Below are positions 15,815 through 24,445 of a stretch of 64,000 nt of DNA, one piece after another; the first letter of the stretch is position 1; the number at the start of each line of letters is the position of its first letter. Source of the DNA: an uncultured Oscillospiraceae bacterium. GTDB taxonomy: Bacteria > Bacillota > Clostridia > Oscillospirales > Oscillospiraceae. Made by a program: the position numbers and the translations under genes. The DNA lies in NCBI GenBank assembly GCA_944385395.1, contig CALWXA010000100.1, positions 1 to 64,000 on the forward strand, read 5' to 3'. The notes beneath the pieces were generated by a model. That model searched no databases and was not told the DNA's origin. It worked only from the letters and a program-made list of their open reading frames with translations.

Positions 15815-16390
15815 ATGGAACATCTGGAAATGAAAGAGATCGAGGCGGCCGTAGAGAGCATTCTCTTCGCCTCCGGAGAACCGGTGGCGGCAGAGCGGAT
15901 TTGTACGGCCCTGGAGCTGGACCGCAACACCGTGGAGCTGGTACTGCAGAAGCTGGCGGATTATTACAGCTATGAGCGCCGTGGTATCCGTCTGATTCGG
16001 ATGGACGACCAGTGGCAGCTTTGCTCGGCACCGGAATACGGAGCATATATCCGCAAGGCATTTGAGATCCGTAAGCCCGCCAAGCTCAGCCAGCCGGCAC
16101 TGGAAGTGCTGACCATCATCGCCTACTATCAGCCCACCACCCGGGCCTATGTGGATCAGATCCGGGGCGTGGACAGCTCCTATACCATGGGATTGCTGCA
16201 GGACCGCCACCTCATTGAGGAATGCGGGCGCCTGCAGGTGCCGGGGCGGCCCCGGCTGTACCGTACCACACAGACATTTTTGCGCTCGTTCCACCTGGAT
16301 TCTCTGGATGATCTGCCGGAGCTGCCGGGCCTGGAGGCGGACGGCCAGCTGCGGCTGGGGGAAGACGGAGCCGTTCTGGAAGAGGAATGA
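15815..16390 (+). CDS. scpB: Segregation and condensation protein B
   Basis: A 191-residue protein with two winged-helix domains. It binds ScpA as a dimer in the SMC complex. VESILFASGEPV near residues 11-22 and the ALEVLTIIAYYQPTTR motif near 94-109 are characteristic, as is the GRPRLYRTT segment near 146-154. GGAGGAGAGG upstream serves as ribosome-binding site and lies in the last codons of scpA, so the two are co-translated. Confidence 0.95.
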   Translation: MEHLEMKEIEAAVESILFASGEPVAAERICTALELDRNTVELVLQKLADYYSYERRGIRLIRMDDQWQLCSAPEYGAYIRKAFEIRKPAKLSQPALEVLTIIAYYQPTTRAYVDQIRGVDSSYTMGLLQDRHLIEECGRLQVPGRPRLYRTTQTFLRSFHLDSLDDLPELPGLEADGQLRLGEDGAVLEEE

Positions 16391-16408
16391 GCCCGGAAGG
16401 GAGAGGTG

Positions 16409-17065
16409 ATGGACTTGGTGGCACTGTATATTCTGCTGGCACTGCTTCTGTTGGTGACAGTGGTGCTGCTGGTGCGCATTTCTCTCCGTATATCCTTTGG
16501 CAGTCACTGGGATGTGGTACTGAAGCTGGGCCCCTTTTCCATTCCCCTTACCGGAGGGGAGGAGGAAGGGGACAAGCTTCCTGAAAAGACGGATACCCCA
16601 AAGAAAGATACCCCGAAAAAAGAGAAGAAAAAGAAGCCCCGGGAGCAGCTGACCTTTGCCGACATCCGGTCTCTGGTGCCGGTGATGTGGGAAGCGCTGT
16701 GCCGGGCTTTGGGCAAGATGCGGCGCACTGTGCGCATTCATCCTTTTACCTGCAGTGTGATTTTGGCGGGGGATGATCCGGCAGAGGTGGCCCGGCAGTA
16801 TGGCTGGGCCAGTACCGCTGTATGGACGTTGATGCCCCGGCTGGAGGAATTGGTGCATATCCCGGATCCGCACATCCATCTGGAGGCGGATTATCAGAAT
16901 ACCAAAACCACCATCAGCGGAGAGGTGGGGCTGAGCCTGCGGGTCGGGCAGCTGATCTCCATTGCCTGGGCCCTGGCCTGGCCGCTGCTGCGGTGGTACA
17001 GCAAACGATCCAAACAGACGGCGCAGCGGAGGACAAGCCCCCAACCGTCGGGAAATGAGTCATAA
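16409..17065 (+). CDS. DUF2953 family membrane protein
   Basis: A 218-residue protein with an N-terminal membrane helix (about residues 5-25). A lysine-rich linker follows (about 50-75, with PKKDTPKKEKKKK), then a domain containing RTVRIHPFTCSVILAGDDPAEVARQYG-type residues, typical of DUF2953. The C-terminal part is also amphipathic or hydrophobic. In Clostridia and Bacilli this family lies between scpB and the gerW/ytfJ gene, as here, and it has been linked to spore formation by context only. A GTG at 16406 directly precedes the chosen ATG. Confidence 0.78.
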   Translation: MDLVALYILLALLLLVTVVLLVRISLRISFGSHWDVVLKLGPFSIPLTGGEEEGDKLPEKTDTPKKDTPKKEKKKKPREQLTFADIRSLVPVMWEALCRALGKMRRTVRIHPFTCSVILAGDDPAEVARQYGWASTAVWTLMPRLEELVHIPDPHIHLEADYQNTKTTISGEVGLSLRVGQLISIAWALAWPLLRWYSKRSKQTAQRRTSPQPSGNES

Positions 17066-17083
17066 TCGGAAAGGATGCAGACC

Positions 17084-17476
17084 ATGGATAACAAGGAAAA
17101 GAAAAATCCCCTGAGCGAGCTGCTGGAGAGCTCCATGAGCCACCTGCGGACGATGGTGGATTCCAATACCATCATCGGCGAGCCCATTGTCACGGCTGAC
17201 GGCGTGACCCTGATCCCCGTTTCCCGGCTGAGTGTGGGCTTTGGCTGCGGCGGCGGTGATTACGGCAAGCAGACCGATAAGTTCGGCGGCGCCAGCACCG
17301 GCGGCGTCCGGGTGGATCCGGTGGCTTTCCTGGTGGTGAAGGACGGTGTGACTCGCCTGCTGCCGGTAGGCCCCGCTCCCATGAGCACCGCTGACCGGGT
17401 CATCGAGCTGGTGCCCCAGGTCATGGACAGGGTGGAGAACTATATCAGCAAAAAGCAGGAAAAGTCCGAGTTTTAA
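17084..17476 (+). CDS. ytfJ: GerW/YtfJ family sporulation protein
   Basis: A 130-residue protein of the GerW/YtfJ family. It has a short basic N-terminus, TIIGEPIVTADGVTLIPVSR near residues 29-48, a glycine-rich GFGCGGGDYG loop and the VDPVAFLVV strand. B. subtilis YtfJ is a forespore protein, and the Streptomyces homologue GerW acts in spore germination. I chose the ATG at 17084 because GGAAAGG lies 9 bases before it. The upstream ATG at 17075 overlaps that site. Confidence 0.86.
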   Translation: MDNKEKKNPLSELLESSMSHLRTMVDSNTIIGEPIVTADGVTLIPVSRLSVGFGCGGGDYGKQTDKFGGASTGGVRVDPVAFLVVKDGVTRLLPVGPAPMSTADRVIELVPQVMDRVENYISKKQEKSEF

Positions 17477-17520
17477 CGGAATAGAATGGGAACACCAAGC
17501 AGAAAAGGGTGATTTCCCAT

Positions 17521-18330
17521 ATGAAGAAGCGGATCGTGATCCTAAGCCTCTGTGCCGCCTTGCTGCTGGGCGGCACAGTGCCTTGCCTTGCCCAGCAGCC
17601 CACAGTTTCTGCCTCCGCCGCCATTTTGATGGATGCCGATACCGGCCGGGTGCTGTATGAGAAGAACGCCCGTGACCGGATGGGCATTGCCAGTACCACC
17701 AAGATCATGACGGCTCTGGTAGCCCTGGAGCAGGCGGAGCTGCAGCAAGAGATCGTGGTGACGCAGGAGCACATGGTGGAGGGTTCCTCCATGTATCTCA
17801 AGCCTGGGGAGACCATTACCGTGGAGCATCTGCTCTATGGTCTGCTGCTCTCCAGCGGCAACGATGCGGCTCTGGCTCTGGCAGAAGGCTGCTGCGGCAG
17901 CGTGGAGGCCTTTGTGGCGGAGATGAACCGCAAAGCCCGGGAATTGGGGCTGGAGGATACGTCCTTTGCCAATCCCAACGGACTGGATGACGACGCCCAC
18001 TACTCCACAGCCTGGGACATGGCTCATCTGGCGGCGTATGCGGTGGAGAATCCCGCCTTTGTCCGGTTCTGCTCCACCCGCACGGTAACGGTGGGCGGGC
18101 GGACACTGAGCAACCACAACCGGCTCCTCAGCTCCATTGACGGATGTATTGGACTCAAAACCGGGTACACCATGTCCGCTGGGCGGACGCTGGTAAGCTG
18201 TGTGCACCGGGACGGGCACACGCTGGTGGCTGTGACGCTGAAGGACGGCAACGACTGGGAAGACCATCAGACTTTGTACGAATACGGCTTTGCCGCACTA
18301 TCACAGGAAGAAACGGAGGGAGCAGCGTGA
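17521..18330 (+). CDS. D-alanyl-D-alanine carboxypeptidase (DacF-like)
   Basis: A 269-residue secreted penicillin-binding protein of the S11 family that trims the terminal D-alanine from peptidoglycan stem peptides. A signal peptide (residues 1-25, ending CLAQQ) is followed by the three active-site motifs: STTK at 58-61, SGN at 112-114 and KTG at 213-215. The protein is shorter than DacF (about 390), because the C-terminal beta-rich extension is missing. AAAAGGGTGA precedes the ATG. Placement after gerW/ytfJ suggests a spore-cortex role, though vegetative use is equally possible. Confidence 0.88.
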   Translation: MKKRIVILSLCAALLLGGTVPCLAQQPTVSASAAILMDADTGRVLYEKNARDRMGIASTTKIMTALVALEQAELQQEIVVTQEHMVEGSSMYLKPGETITVEHLLYGLLLSSGNDAALALAEGCCGSVEAFVAEMNRKARELGLEDTSFANPNGLDDDAHYSTAWDMAHLAAYAVENPAFVRFCSTRTVTVGGRTLSNHNRLLSSIDGCIGLKTGYTMSAGRTLVSCVHRDGHTLVAVTLKDGNDWEDHQTLYEYGFAALSQEETEGAA

Positions 18331-19043
18331 CGGAACGCGTGCAGAAGATCATTGCCCGTGCCGGCGTATGCTCCCGCCGGCAGGCAGAGGAATTGATCCG
18401 GGCCGGACGGGTCCGGATCAATGACCGCACCGCCCAGCTGGGAGATACGGCCCAGCCGGAGACCGATCGGATCTGGGTGGACGGCAAGCTGCTGGAGCCG
18501 GAAAAGGCGGCGGTATATCTGATGCTTAACAAGCCCCGGGGCTATGTTACCACCCTCAGCGATGAGCTGGGACGGAAAACAGCGGCGGAGCTGGTGTCCG
18601 GCTGCGGGGTCCGGGTATTCCCGGTGGGGCGGCTGGATAAGGATTCGGAAGGCTTGCTGCTGTTCACCAATGACGGAGCGCTGATGCAGCGCCTGATCCA
18701 TCCCAGCGGTGAGGTGGATAAAACGTATCATGTCACCGTATCCGGCGCCCTGGAGGGCTGCGAGATACGCCTTTCTCAAATGCGGGAGCTGGAGGGGGAG
18801 CCCATCGCTCCGGCGCAGGTCCGGGTGCTGAAGCGCTCCGGCGATCGGGCGGAGCTGGAAGTGGTGATCCACCAGGGGAAAAACCGGCAGATCCGCCGGA
18901 TGTGCAGCGCCTGCGGCCTGACGGTGCGGCGCCTGCAGCGTGTGGCGGAGCATACCCTGACTTTAGGGAGTCTCCCGCCGGGTCAGTGGCGCTACCTCAC
19001 GGATGAGGAGGTACAAGCCTTGAAAGGAAGCGAAAAGCCTTGA
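18327..19043 (+). CDS. rluB: rRNA pseudouridine synthase, RluB/RsuA family
   Basis: A 238-residue enzyme that isomerises a uridine in rRNA. An N-terminal S4 RNA-binding domain (CSRRQAEELIRAGRVRIND near residues 13-31) precedes the catalytic domain. The GRLDKDSEGLLLFTNDG motif near 98-114 holds the catalytic aspartate. HQGKNRQIRRM near 180-190 is also conserved. The GTG start overlaps the carboxypeptidase stop by 4 bases, with GGAGGG upstream. Whether the target is 23S or 16S rRNA cannot be fixed from sequence; RluB type is the usual assignment for this neighbourhood. Confidence 0.9.
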   Translation: MTERVQKIIARAGVCSRRQAEELIRAGRVRINDRTAQLGDTAQPETDRIWVDGKLLEPEKAAVYLMLNKPRGYVTTLSDELGRKTAAELVSGCGVRVFPVGRLDKDSEGLLLFTNDGALMQRLIHPSGEVDKTYHVTVSGALEGCEIRLSQMRELEGEPIAPAQVRVLKRSGDRAELEVVIHQGKNRQIRRMCSACGLTVRRLQRVAEHTLTLGSLPPGQWRYLTDEEVQALKGSEKP

Positions 19044-19906
19044 GTAAAAACGTGCTTCATACCATCCGGGAAAATCTGGACGCGTATTCCAAGGGACACA
19101 AGCGCATCGCCGCCTATATCCTGGATCACTACGACAAGGCGGCTTTTATGACGGCCAAACGCCTGGGCGATACGGTGGGTGTCAGCGAATCCACTGTGGT
19201 GCGTTTTGCCGCCCAGCTGGGCTATGAGGGCTATCCGGAGATGCAGAAGGCACTGCAGGAGATCATCCGGGGACGTTTGACCTCCATCCAGCGGATCCGG
19301 GCGTCCCGGGATCAGATCAGCGGCCGGGATATTCTGGGCACCGTGATGCACCGGGATATGGCGGCCATCCACAACGCCATCGAGCAGGTGGATCGCAAGT
19401 CGTTCCAGCAGGCGGTGGACAAGCTGCTGCAGGCACGCCATATTTATCTGCTGGGCGTACGGTCTTCTGCCTATCTGGCGGGGTACCTGCATTTCTATTT
19501 CCATCTGATCTTCCCCAACGTCACCCTGGTGCAGAATGCCGCCACCGGCGAGATCTTCGAGCAGCTGGTGCGCATCGGGCCCAATGACGTGCTGGTGGGC
19601 ATCAGCTTTCCCCGGTACTCCAAAATGGCGGTGAGCGCCGTGGAGTTTGCCCGCAGCCGGGGAGCGGAGGTCATCGCCATCACCGACAGCCAGATGTCGC
19701 CTCTGTACAAGGTGGCCGGTACCTCATTGCTGGTGAGCAGCGACATGATCTCCTTCATCGACTCCATGGCTGCGCCCTTGAGTTTGCTCAACGCCCTGAT
19801 TGCGGCGGTGGGGGAACAGAAGAATGAGGAAGTTTCCCACACCTTTGCAGAGATGGAGCGGGTATGGGATATTTACAGTATTTTCGGGAAATCGGAAGAT
19901 GAGTAA
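19040..19906 (+). CDS. MurR/RpiR family transcriptional regulator
   Basis: A 288-residue repressor-type protein with an N-terminal RpiR helix-turn-helix (about residues 1-77; TVGVSESTVVRFAAQLGYEG near 48-67). A C-terminal SIS sugar-phosphate-binding domain follows (about 125-260; IYLLGVRSSAYLAGYL near 135-150). Family members sense phosphosugars and control sugar or amino-sugar use. No sugar-metabolism genes adjoin it, so its regulon is unclear. The TTG start overlaps the rluB stop by 4 bases, with AAAGGAAG upstream. Confidence 0.88.
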   Translation: MSKNVLHTIRENLDAYSKGHKRIAAYILDHYDKAAFMTAKRLGDTVGVSESTVVRFAAQLGYEGYPEMQKALQEIIRGRLTSIQRIRASRDQISGRDILGTVMHRDMAAIHNAIEQVDRKSFQQAVDKLLQARHIYLLGVRSSAYLAGYLHFYFHLIFPNVTLVQNAATGEIFEQLVRIGPNDVLVGISFPRYSKMAVSAVEFARSRGAEVIAITDSQMSPLYKVAGTSLLVSSDMISFIDSMAAPLSLLNALIAAVGEQKNEEVSHTFAEMERVWDIYSIFGKSEDE

Positions 19907-21131
19907 GAACGTAGTTGTCATCGGTGGCGGCGCCGCCGGTATGATGGCAGCCATCTGGGCCGGTATGGACGGCGCCCGGGTGACGCTGCTGGAACCCAAC
20001 GAGCGGTTGGGCAAGAAAGTGAATATCACCGGCAAGGGCCGCTGCAATGTCACCAACGATTGCACGGAAGAAACCCTGCTGGCCAATATACCCCGTAATG
20101 GGAAATTCCTTTACAGTGCTCTGTATCAGTTTAACAGCCAGGCCGTTATGGACTTTTTCCGGGGCTTGGGCGTGCCGCTGAAGACGGAGCGTGGCAACCG
20201 GGTATTTCCCCAGTCGGACAGCGCCTTTGACATCACCGATGCACTGCGCCGGGAACTGAAACGGCAGGGTGTCCGGTGGGTGCGGGACCGGGCGCTGGAG
20301 CTGGAAACAGCGGAAGGCACCGTTACAGGCGTCCGGGGTGCCCAGGGGACGTACAGCGCCGATGCCGTGGTTCTGGCTACCGGAGGTGTATCTTACCCAG
20401 GTACCGGCAGCACCGGAGACGGGTATGCCATGGCCGAAGCGGTGGGACATACCATCGTGCCGCCCCGGGGCTCGTTGGTGCCGCTGGTCAGCAGCGATCC
20501 CTGCTGCGGCCGGATGCAGGGGCTGGCGCTGAAAAACGTGGAGCTGACGGTGTACAACGGGAAAAAGAAGGCGGTATACCGGGAGATGGGGGAGATGCTG
20601 TTCACCCATTTCGGAGTTTCTGGTCCGCTGGTGCTTTCTGCCAGCGCCCATCTGCGCAACTGGGACACGGATACATACCGAATGAGTATCGACCTCAAAC
20701 CGGCGCTGGATGAGGCAAAGCTGGATGAGCGGCTGCTCCGGGATCTCACTGAGCAGAGCAACCGGGATTTTGAGAAGATTTTGGCCGGGCTGGTGCCTCA
20801 CAGTATGATCCCCGTGCTGCTGGAGCGGCTGGGGATCCCGGGCCATCGGAAGGCGCATTCCGTCACACGGCAGGAGCGGCGGCAGCTTCTGGAACTGCTC
20901 AAGCACTTTCAGCTGCCCCTTACCGGGCCTCGTCCGGTGGCGGAGGCTATTGTCACCTCCGGCGGCGTGAAGGTGGGAGAGGTGCAGCCGGGCACCATGG
21001 AATCCAAGCGCCTGAGCGGGCTGTTCTTTGCCGGCGAGGTGCTGGATGTGGACGCATATACCGGCGGATTCAATCTGCAGATCGCCTGGTCTACCGGGCG
21101 TCTGGCAGGCAGATCCGCCGCCAGGAAATGA
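19899..21131 (+). CDS. HI0933/BaiN family NAD(P)/FAD-dependent oxidoreductase
   Basis: A 410-residue flavoprotein of the HI0933/YtfP/BaiN family. The FAD-binding Rossmann motif VVVIGGGAAGMMAA sits at about residues 5-18. The family mark GKKVNITGKGRCNVTND lies at about 38-54. Near the C-terminus are TSGGVKVGEV and GLFFAGEVLDVDAYTGGFN, which complete the FAD site. Its substrate is unknown; one clostridial member (BaiN) has been tied to bile-acid reduction, but most genomes carry such a gene with no known role. The start overlaps the RpiR gene by 8 bases. The annotation 'aminoacetone oxidase family' seen for homologues is not supported by anything here. Confidence 0.87.
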   Translation: MSKNVVVIGGGAAGMMAAIWAGMDGARVTLLEPNERLGKKVNITGKGRCNVTNDCTEETLLANIPRNGKFLYSALYQFNSQAVMDFFRGLGVPLKTERGNRVFPQSDSAFDITDALRRELKRQGVRWVRDRALELETAEGTVTGVRGAQGTYSADAVVLATGGVSYPGTGSTGDGYAMAEAVGHTIVPPRGSLVPLVSSDPCCGRMQGLALKNVELTVYNGKKKAVYREMGEMLFTHFGVSGPLVLSASAHLRNWDTDTYRMSIDLKPALDEAKLDERLLRDLTEQSNRDFEKILAGLVPHSMIPVLLERLGIPGHRKAHSVTRQERRQLLELLKHFQLPLTGPRPVAEAIVTSGGVKVGEVQPGTMESKRLSGLFFAGEVLDVDAYTGGFNLQIAWSTGRLAGRSAARK

Positions 21132-21142
21132 GGATGATGGAG

Positions 21143-21823
21143 ATGGAAAAACAGTTTTCAGTGGCGGTAGACGGACCTTCCGGTGCCGGGAAAAGCACGC
21201 TGGCCAAAGCGGTGGCCCGGGAGATGGGGATCCTGTATGTGGATACGGGTGCCATCTATCGCTCCATTGGGTACTATGTGTACCAGCAGAATATTGATCC
21301 CAAGGATGCTCCGGCAGTGATCGCCGTTTTGCCGGAGGTGCACATCGAGATGCACTACGGGGATGATGGGCTGCAGCACATGGTGCTCAACGGGGAGGAT
21401 GTGACGACTCAGATCCGGCTGCCGGAGATATCCCTGTATGCTTCGGCGGTGTCCGCCATTCCGGAAGTCCGGGCATTTCTGCTGCAGATGCAGCGGGACC
21501 TGGCCAAGACCCACAGCGTCATCATGGATGGCCGGGATATCGGTACCGTGGTGCTGCCGGATGCTGATGTGAAAATCTTCCTCACCGCCAAAGCCGAGGT
21601 GCGGGCTCTGCGGCGGATGAAAGAACTGGAAGAGCGCGGTACGCCCCGGCCCTATGAAGAGGTGCTGCGGGAGATCCAGGAGCGGGACTGGGCTGACAGC
21701 CACCGGGCGGCAGCGCCCCTGCGCCAGGCGGAGGATGCCATACTTGTGGACACCAGTACCCTGGATTTTGACGAAAGTCTGGCCCGCCTGCTGGCGGTGA
21801 TCCGGGAGGGTGTGGACGCATGA
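21143..21823 (+). CDS. cmk: Cytidylate kinase
   Basis: A 226-residue (d)CMP kinase. The P-loop is DGPSGAGKST near residues 8-17, followed by DTGAIYRSIGYY near 33-44. The DGRDIGTVVLPDADVKIFLTA block near 133-153 is diagnostic. Several in-frame ATGs (21128, 21134, 21137) precede the chosen one. I favour 21143 because GAGG lies 9 bases upstream and it gives the usual short N-terminus. It overlaps plsC by 4 bases; cmk-plsC-ispH is a familiar clostridial order. Confidence 0.94.
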   Translation: MEKQFSVAVDGPSGAGKSTLAKAVAREMGILYVDTGAIYRSIGYYVYQQNIDPKDAPAVIAVLPEVHIEMHYGDDGLQHMVLNGEDVTTQIRLPEISLYASAVSAIPEVRAFLLQMQRDLAKTHSVIMDGRDIGTVVLPDADVKIFLTAKAEVRALRRMKELEERGTPRPYEEVLREIQERDWADSHRAAAPLRQAEDAILVDTSTLDFDESLARLLAVIREGVDA

Positions 21824-22422
21824 ATCCGGCTGTTATCCCTGCCTATCGCCGTCTGCACCGGCTGCTGGTGCCGCTGATCCGCTTTTTCTTCCCTGTTGCC
21901 GTGTCCGGACGGGAAAACCTGACGGATGAGCCGGTGATCCTTTGTCCCAACCACAGCGGCGCCCTGGATCCGTTTTTGCTGGTGGCAGCGCTGGACTGCG
22001 ACTATCCCATCCGGATCATGGCCAAAAAGCAGGTGACGGATCTGCCGGTTCTGGGCGGCATCCTGCAGCGCATTGGTGTATTCGGCGTAGACCGTGGCCA
22101 TTCGGATATTGGGGCCATCAAAACCGCCATCACCAGCCTGCGCAGCGGAAGCTCACTGTTGATTTTCCCGGAGGGGACCCGGGTGCGGCCCGGAGAACAC
22201 ATCCAGGCCAAGGGCGGTGTGGCCATGATGGCCATTCGCTCCGGGGTGAAGCTGCAGCCGGTGTATATTGCCACCCACAAGCGGCTGTTCCGGAAAAACC
22301 GGGTGGTGTTCGGCCCCGTCTATGCGCCGGTCTATACCGGAAAAAAAGGTACTGCCGAAGAATATCAGGCCAATGCCGATGAGATTTTACGGCAGGCCTA
22401 TGCGCTGGGGGAAACGGTATGA
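21820..22422 (+). CDS. plsC: 1-acyl-sn-glycerol-3-phosphate acyltransferase
   Basis: A 200-residue membrane-associated acyltransferase that makes phosphatidic acid. The catalytic HX4D motif is HSGALD, residues 45-50, within NHSGALDPF. The phosphate-binding FPEGTR motif lies near residues 115-120, and hydrophobic N-terminal residues probably dip into the membrane. It overlaps cmk and ispH by 4 bases on each side. Confidence 0.92.
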   Translation: MNPAVIPAYRRLHRLLVPLIRFFFPVAVSGRENLTDEPVILCPNHSGALDPFLLVAALDCDYPIRIMAKKQVTDLPVLGGILQRIGVFGVDRGHSDIGAIKTAITSLRSGSSLLIFPEGTRVRPGEHIQAKGGVAMMAIRSGVKLQPVYIATHKRLFRKNRVVFGPVYAPVYTGKKGTAEEYQANADEILRQAYALGETV

Positions 22423-24377
22423 AGGTAATACTTGCCAAAAGCGCCGGCTTTTGCTACGGCGTGGAGCGGGCCGTGGAGCTGGCCCGAAAGACGGCCCGGG
22501 AACAGGGAGGCTGCGCCATGCTGGGCAGCATCATCCACAACGCCAATGTAGTGGCGGAGCTGGAGGCGCTGGGCGCCCGGGTGGTGGAGAGTCCCGATGA
22601 GGTGAATTCCGGGGAAACGGTACTGATCCGGTCCCACGGGGAGAAAAAGGAGATCATCGACCGCCTGACGGAGCGGGGGATCCCCTGTGTCAATGCCACC
22701 TGTCCCAACGTGCTGCGGATCCAGCAGCTGGTGGCCCAGGCGGACAGCCAGGGCCGCATTCCGCTGATCATCGGCGAGCCCCAGCATCCGGAGGTCATGG
22801 GTGTGGCCAGCTGGTCGGATCGTTCGGTGGTGCTGGGCGGCGCTGCGGAGCTAACGCAGTGGCTGCAGCAGGACCCGGACCGGAAGGCGCTGCCCCTGAC
22901 AGCGGTGGCTCAGACCACCTGCATCCGGGGACTTTGGGAAAGTTGCGAAGAAATCTTAAAAAAAGAGTGTACAAATGTAGAAATCTTTGATACAATATGT
23001 AATGCTACGCATAGACGTCAATCCGAAGCGGCAGAATTGGCCGCCAAGGTCGATGTCATGGTCGTGGTCGGAGATCGCAAGAGTGCCAACACCAAACATT
23101 TGACAGAAATTTGCAGCGAAAGATGTCCCCGGGTCATTCAGATCGAACGGGCCCAGGAGCTTTCATCGGACTTTCTTAATGGGTGTTCTGTGGCGGGACT
23201 TACGGCCGGCGCGTCCACCCCTGCGGGCATCATTAAGGAGGTATATACAACGATGAGCGAAGAAATCAAGACCATGGAAGCCGCCGAGGAGAGCTTCGAA
23301 GAACTGCTGGAAAAATCTTTCAAGACCCTGAATACCGGGGAAAAGGTGACCGGCATCGTCACTGCCGTTGGCCCCACCGAAGTGCAGGTGGACCTGGGCT
23401 GCAAGCAGGCAGGCTATATTTCCGTGGATGAGCTGTCTGCAGACCCCAATGTGAAGCCCGAGGATGTGGTAAAAGTCGGTGACGAGATTGAGACCTACAT
23501 CATCCGCGTCAACGATGTGGAAGGCTATGCCATGCTGTCCAAGAAGCGTCTGGACGCCGTGAAGGTCTGGGAGGACATTGAGGCTGCTAAGGACAGCAAG
23601 GAGACCCTGGAAGGCAAGGTCACCGAGGAGAACAAGGGCGGCATCGTGGTCAACGTCAAGGGCGTGCGGGTGTTCGTTCCCGCTTCCCAGAGCGGTCAGC
23701 CCCGTGGCGCAGCTCTGAGCGAGATGATCGGTCAGACCGTTTCCCTGCGCATTACCGAAGTCAACCGTGCCCGCCGCCGTGTGGTGGGTTCCATCCGTGC
23801 CGTGGCCTATGAGGCCCGTCAGGCTGCCCAGGCTGAGATCTGGAACAACATCGAAGTGGGCAAGCGTTATACCGGTACCGTCAAGTCCATGACTTCCTAC
23901 GGTGTCTTTGTGGACATCGGCGGTGTGGACGGCATGGTACATATCTCCGAGCTGTCCTGGTCCCGGATCAAGAACCCCGCTGAGGTGGTTTCCGTGGGTG
24001 ACACCCTGGAGGTATATGTGATTTCCTTCGACGCCGAGAAGCACAAGATCTCTCTGGGCGTGAAGGACCGTTCCACCAATCCCTGGGATACCTTTATGGC
24101 TACCTATCACGTGGGCGATGTGGCTTCCGTGCGGATCGTGAAGCTGATGACCTTCGGCGCCTTTGCTGAGGTTGTGCCCGGCGTGGACGGCCTGATCCAC
24201 ATTTCCCAGATCGCTGATCGCCGCATCGAGAAGCCCGGTGACGTTCTGTCCGAGGGCCAGATCGTGGATGCCAAGATCACCGCTGTGGATGAGGAGAAGC
24301 AGAAGATCTCCCTGTCCATCCGTGCTCTGCTGACTCCCTCCGCTGACGGGGACGAAGTGGCTGAGGACGAGGAATAA
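22419..24377 (+). CDS. ispH-rpsA: IspH (HMBPP reductase) fused to ribosomal protein S1-like domains
   Basis: A 652-residue fusion. Residues 1-280 are IspH, the [4Fe-4S] enzyme for the last step of the MEP isoprenoid pathway, with cluster cysteines at 12, 95 and 194. Residues 300-640 hold four S1 RNA-binding repeats (the third is GKRYTGTVKSMTSYGVFVDI near 485-504), and an acidic tail follows. The fusion is known in Clostridia. At the junction an AAGGAGG (23235-23241) precedes an in-frame ATG (23253), so a separate 374-residue S1 protein could also be made. An AT-rich pocket at 22940-23010 contrasts with the GC-rich flanks. A terminator follows the stop. ispD and ispF of the same pathway lie 2 kb downstream. 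Confidence 0.95.
   Translation: MKVILAKSAGFCYGVERAVELARKTAREQGGCAMLGSIIHNANVVAELEALGARVVESPDEVNSGETVLIRSHGEKKEIIDRLTERGIPCVNATCPNVLRIQQLVAQADSQGRIPLIIGEPQHPEVMGVASWSDRSVVLGGAAELTQWLQQDPDRKALPLTAVAQTTCIRGLWESCEEILKKECTNVEIFDTICNATHRRQSEAAELAAKVDVMVVVGDRKSANTKHLTEICSERCPRVIQIERAQELSSDFLNGCSVAGLTAGASTPAGIIKEVYTTMSEEIKTMEAAEESFEELLEKSFKTLNTGEKVTGIVTAVGPTEVQVDLGCKQAGYISVDELSADPNVKPEDVVKVGDEIETYIIRVNDVEGYAMLSKKRLDAVKVWEDIEAAKDSKETLEGKVTEENKGGIVVNVKGVRVFVPASQSGQPRGAALSEMIGQTVSLRITEVNRARRRVVGSIRAVAYEARQAAQAEIWNNIEVGKRYTGTVKSMTSYGVFVDIGGVDGMVHISELSWSRIKNPAEVVSVGDTLEVYVISFDAEKHKISLGVKDRSTNPWDTFMATYHVGDVASVRIVKLMTFGAFAEVVPGVDGLIHISQIADRRIEKPGDVLSEGQIVDAKITAVDEEKQKISLSIRALLTPSADGDEVAEDEE
22968..22996 (+). 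promoter_or_regulatory. Possible internal promoter inside ispH
   Basis: TGTACA (22968-22973), a 17-base spacer and TACAAT (22991-22996), inside an unusually AT-rich stretch of the IspH coding region. If active it would produce a message covering only the S1 half, whose own ribosome-binding site is at 23235. Confidence 0.4.
23235..23255 (+). promoter_or_regulatory. Internal ribosome-binding site and start codon for the S1 half
   Basis: A full AAGGAGG (23235-23241) is followed 11 bases later by an in-frame ATG (23253). It falls exactly at the end of the IspH domain, where unfused IspH proteins usually stop. The encoded product would begin MSEEIKTMEAAEES and carry all four S1 repeats. Confidence 0.55.
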
Positions 24378-24393
24378 TCCATCCAACCAATGA

Positions 24394-24424
24394 AGAACCC
24401 GGTGCAGCTGCGCCGGGTTCTTTT
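24394..24424 (+). terminator. Intrinsic terminator after ispH-rpsA
   Basis: A 12-bp stem (24394-24405 with 24410-24421, one G-T pair) has an AGCT loop and ends in TTTT. It closes the long run that starts at the M50 protease gene. Confidence 0.82.
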
Positions 24425-24445
24425 ACCAGGAAAGGAGCGAACCAA

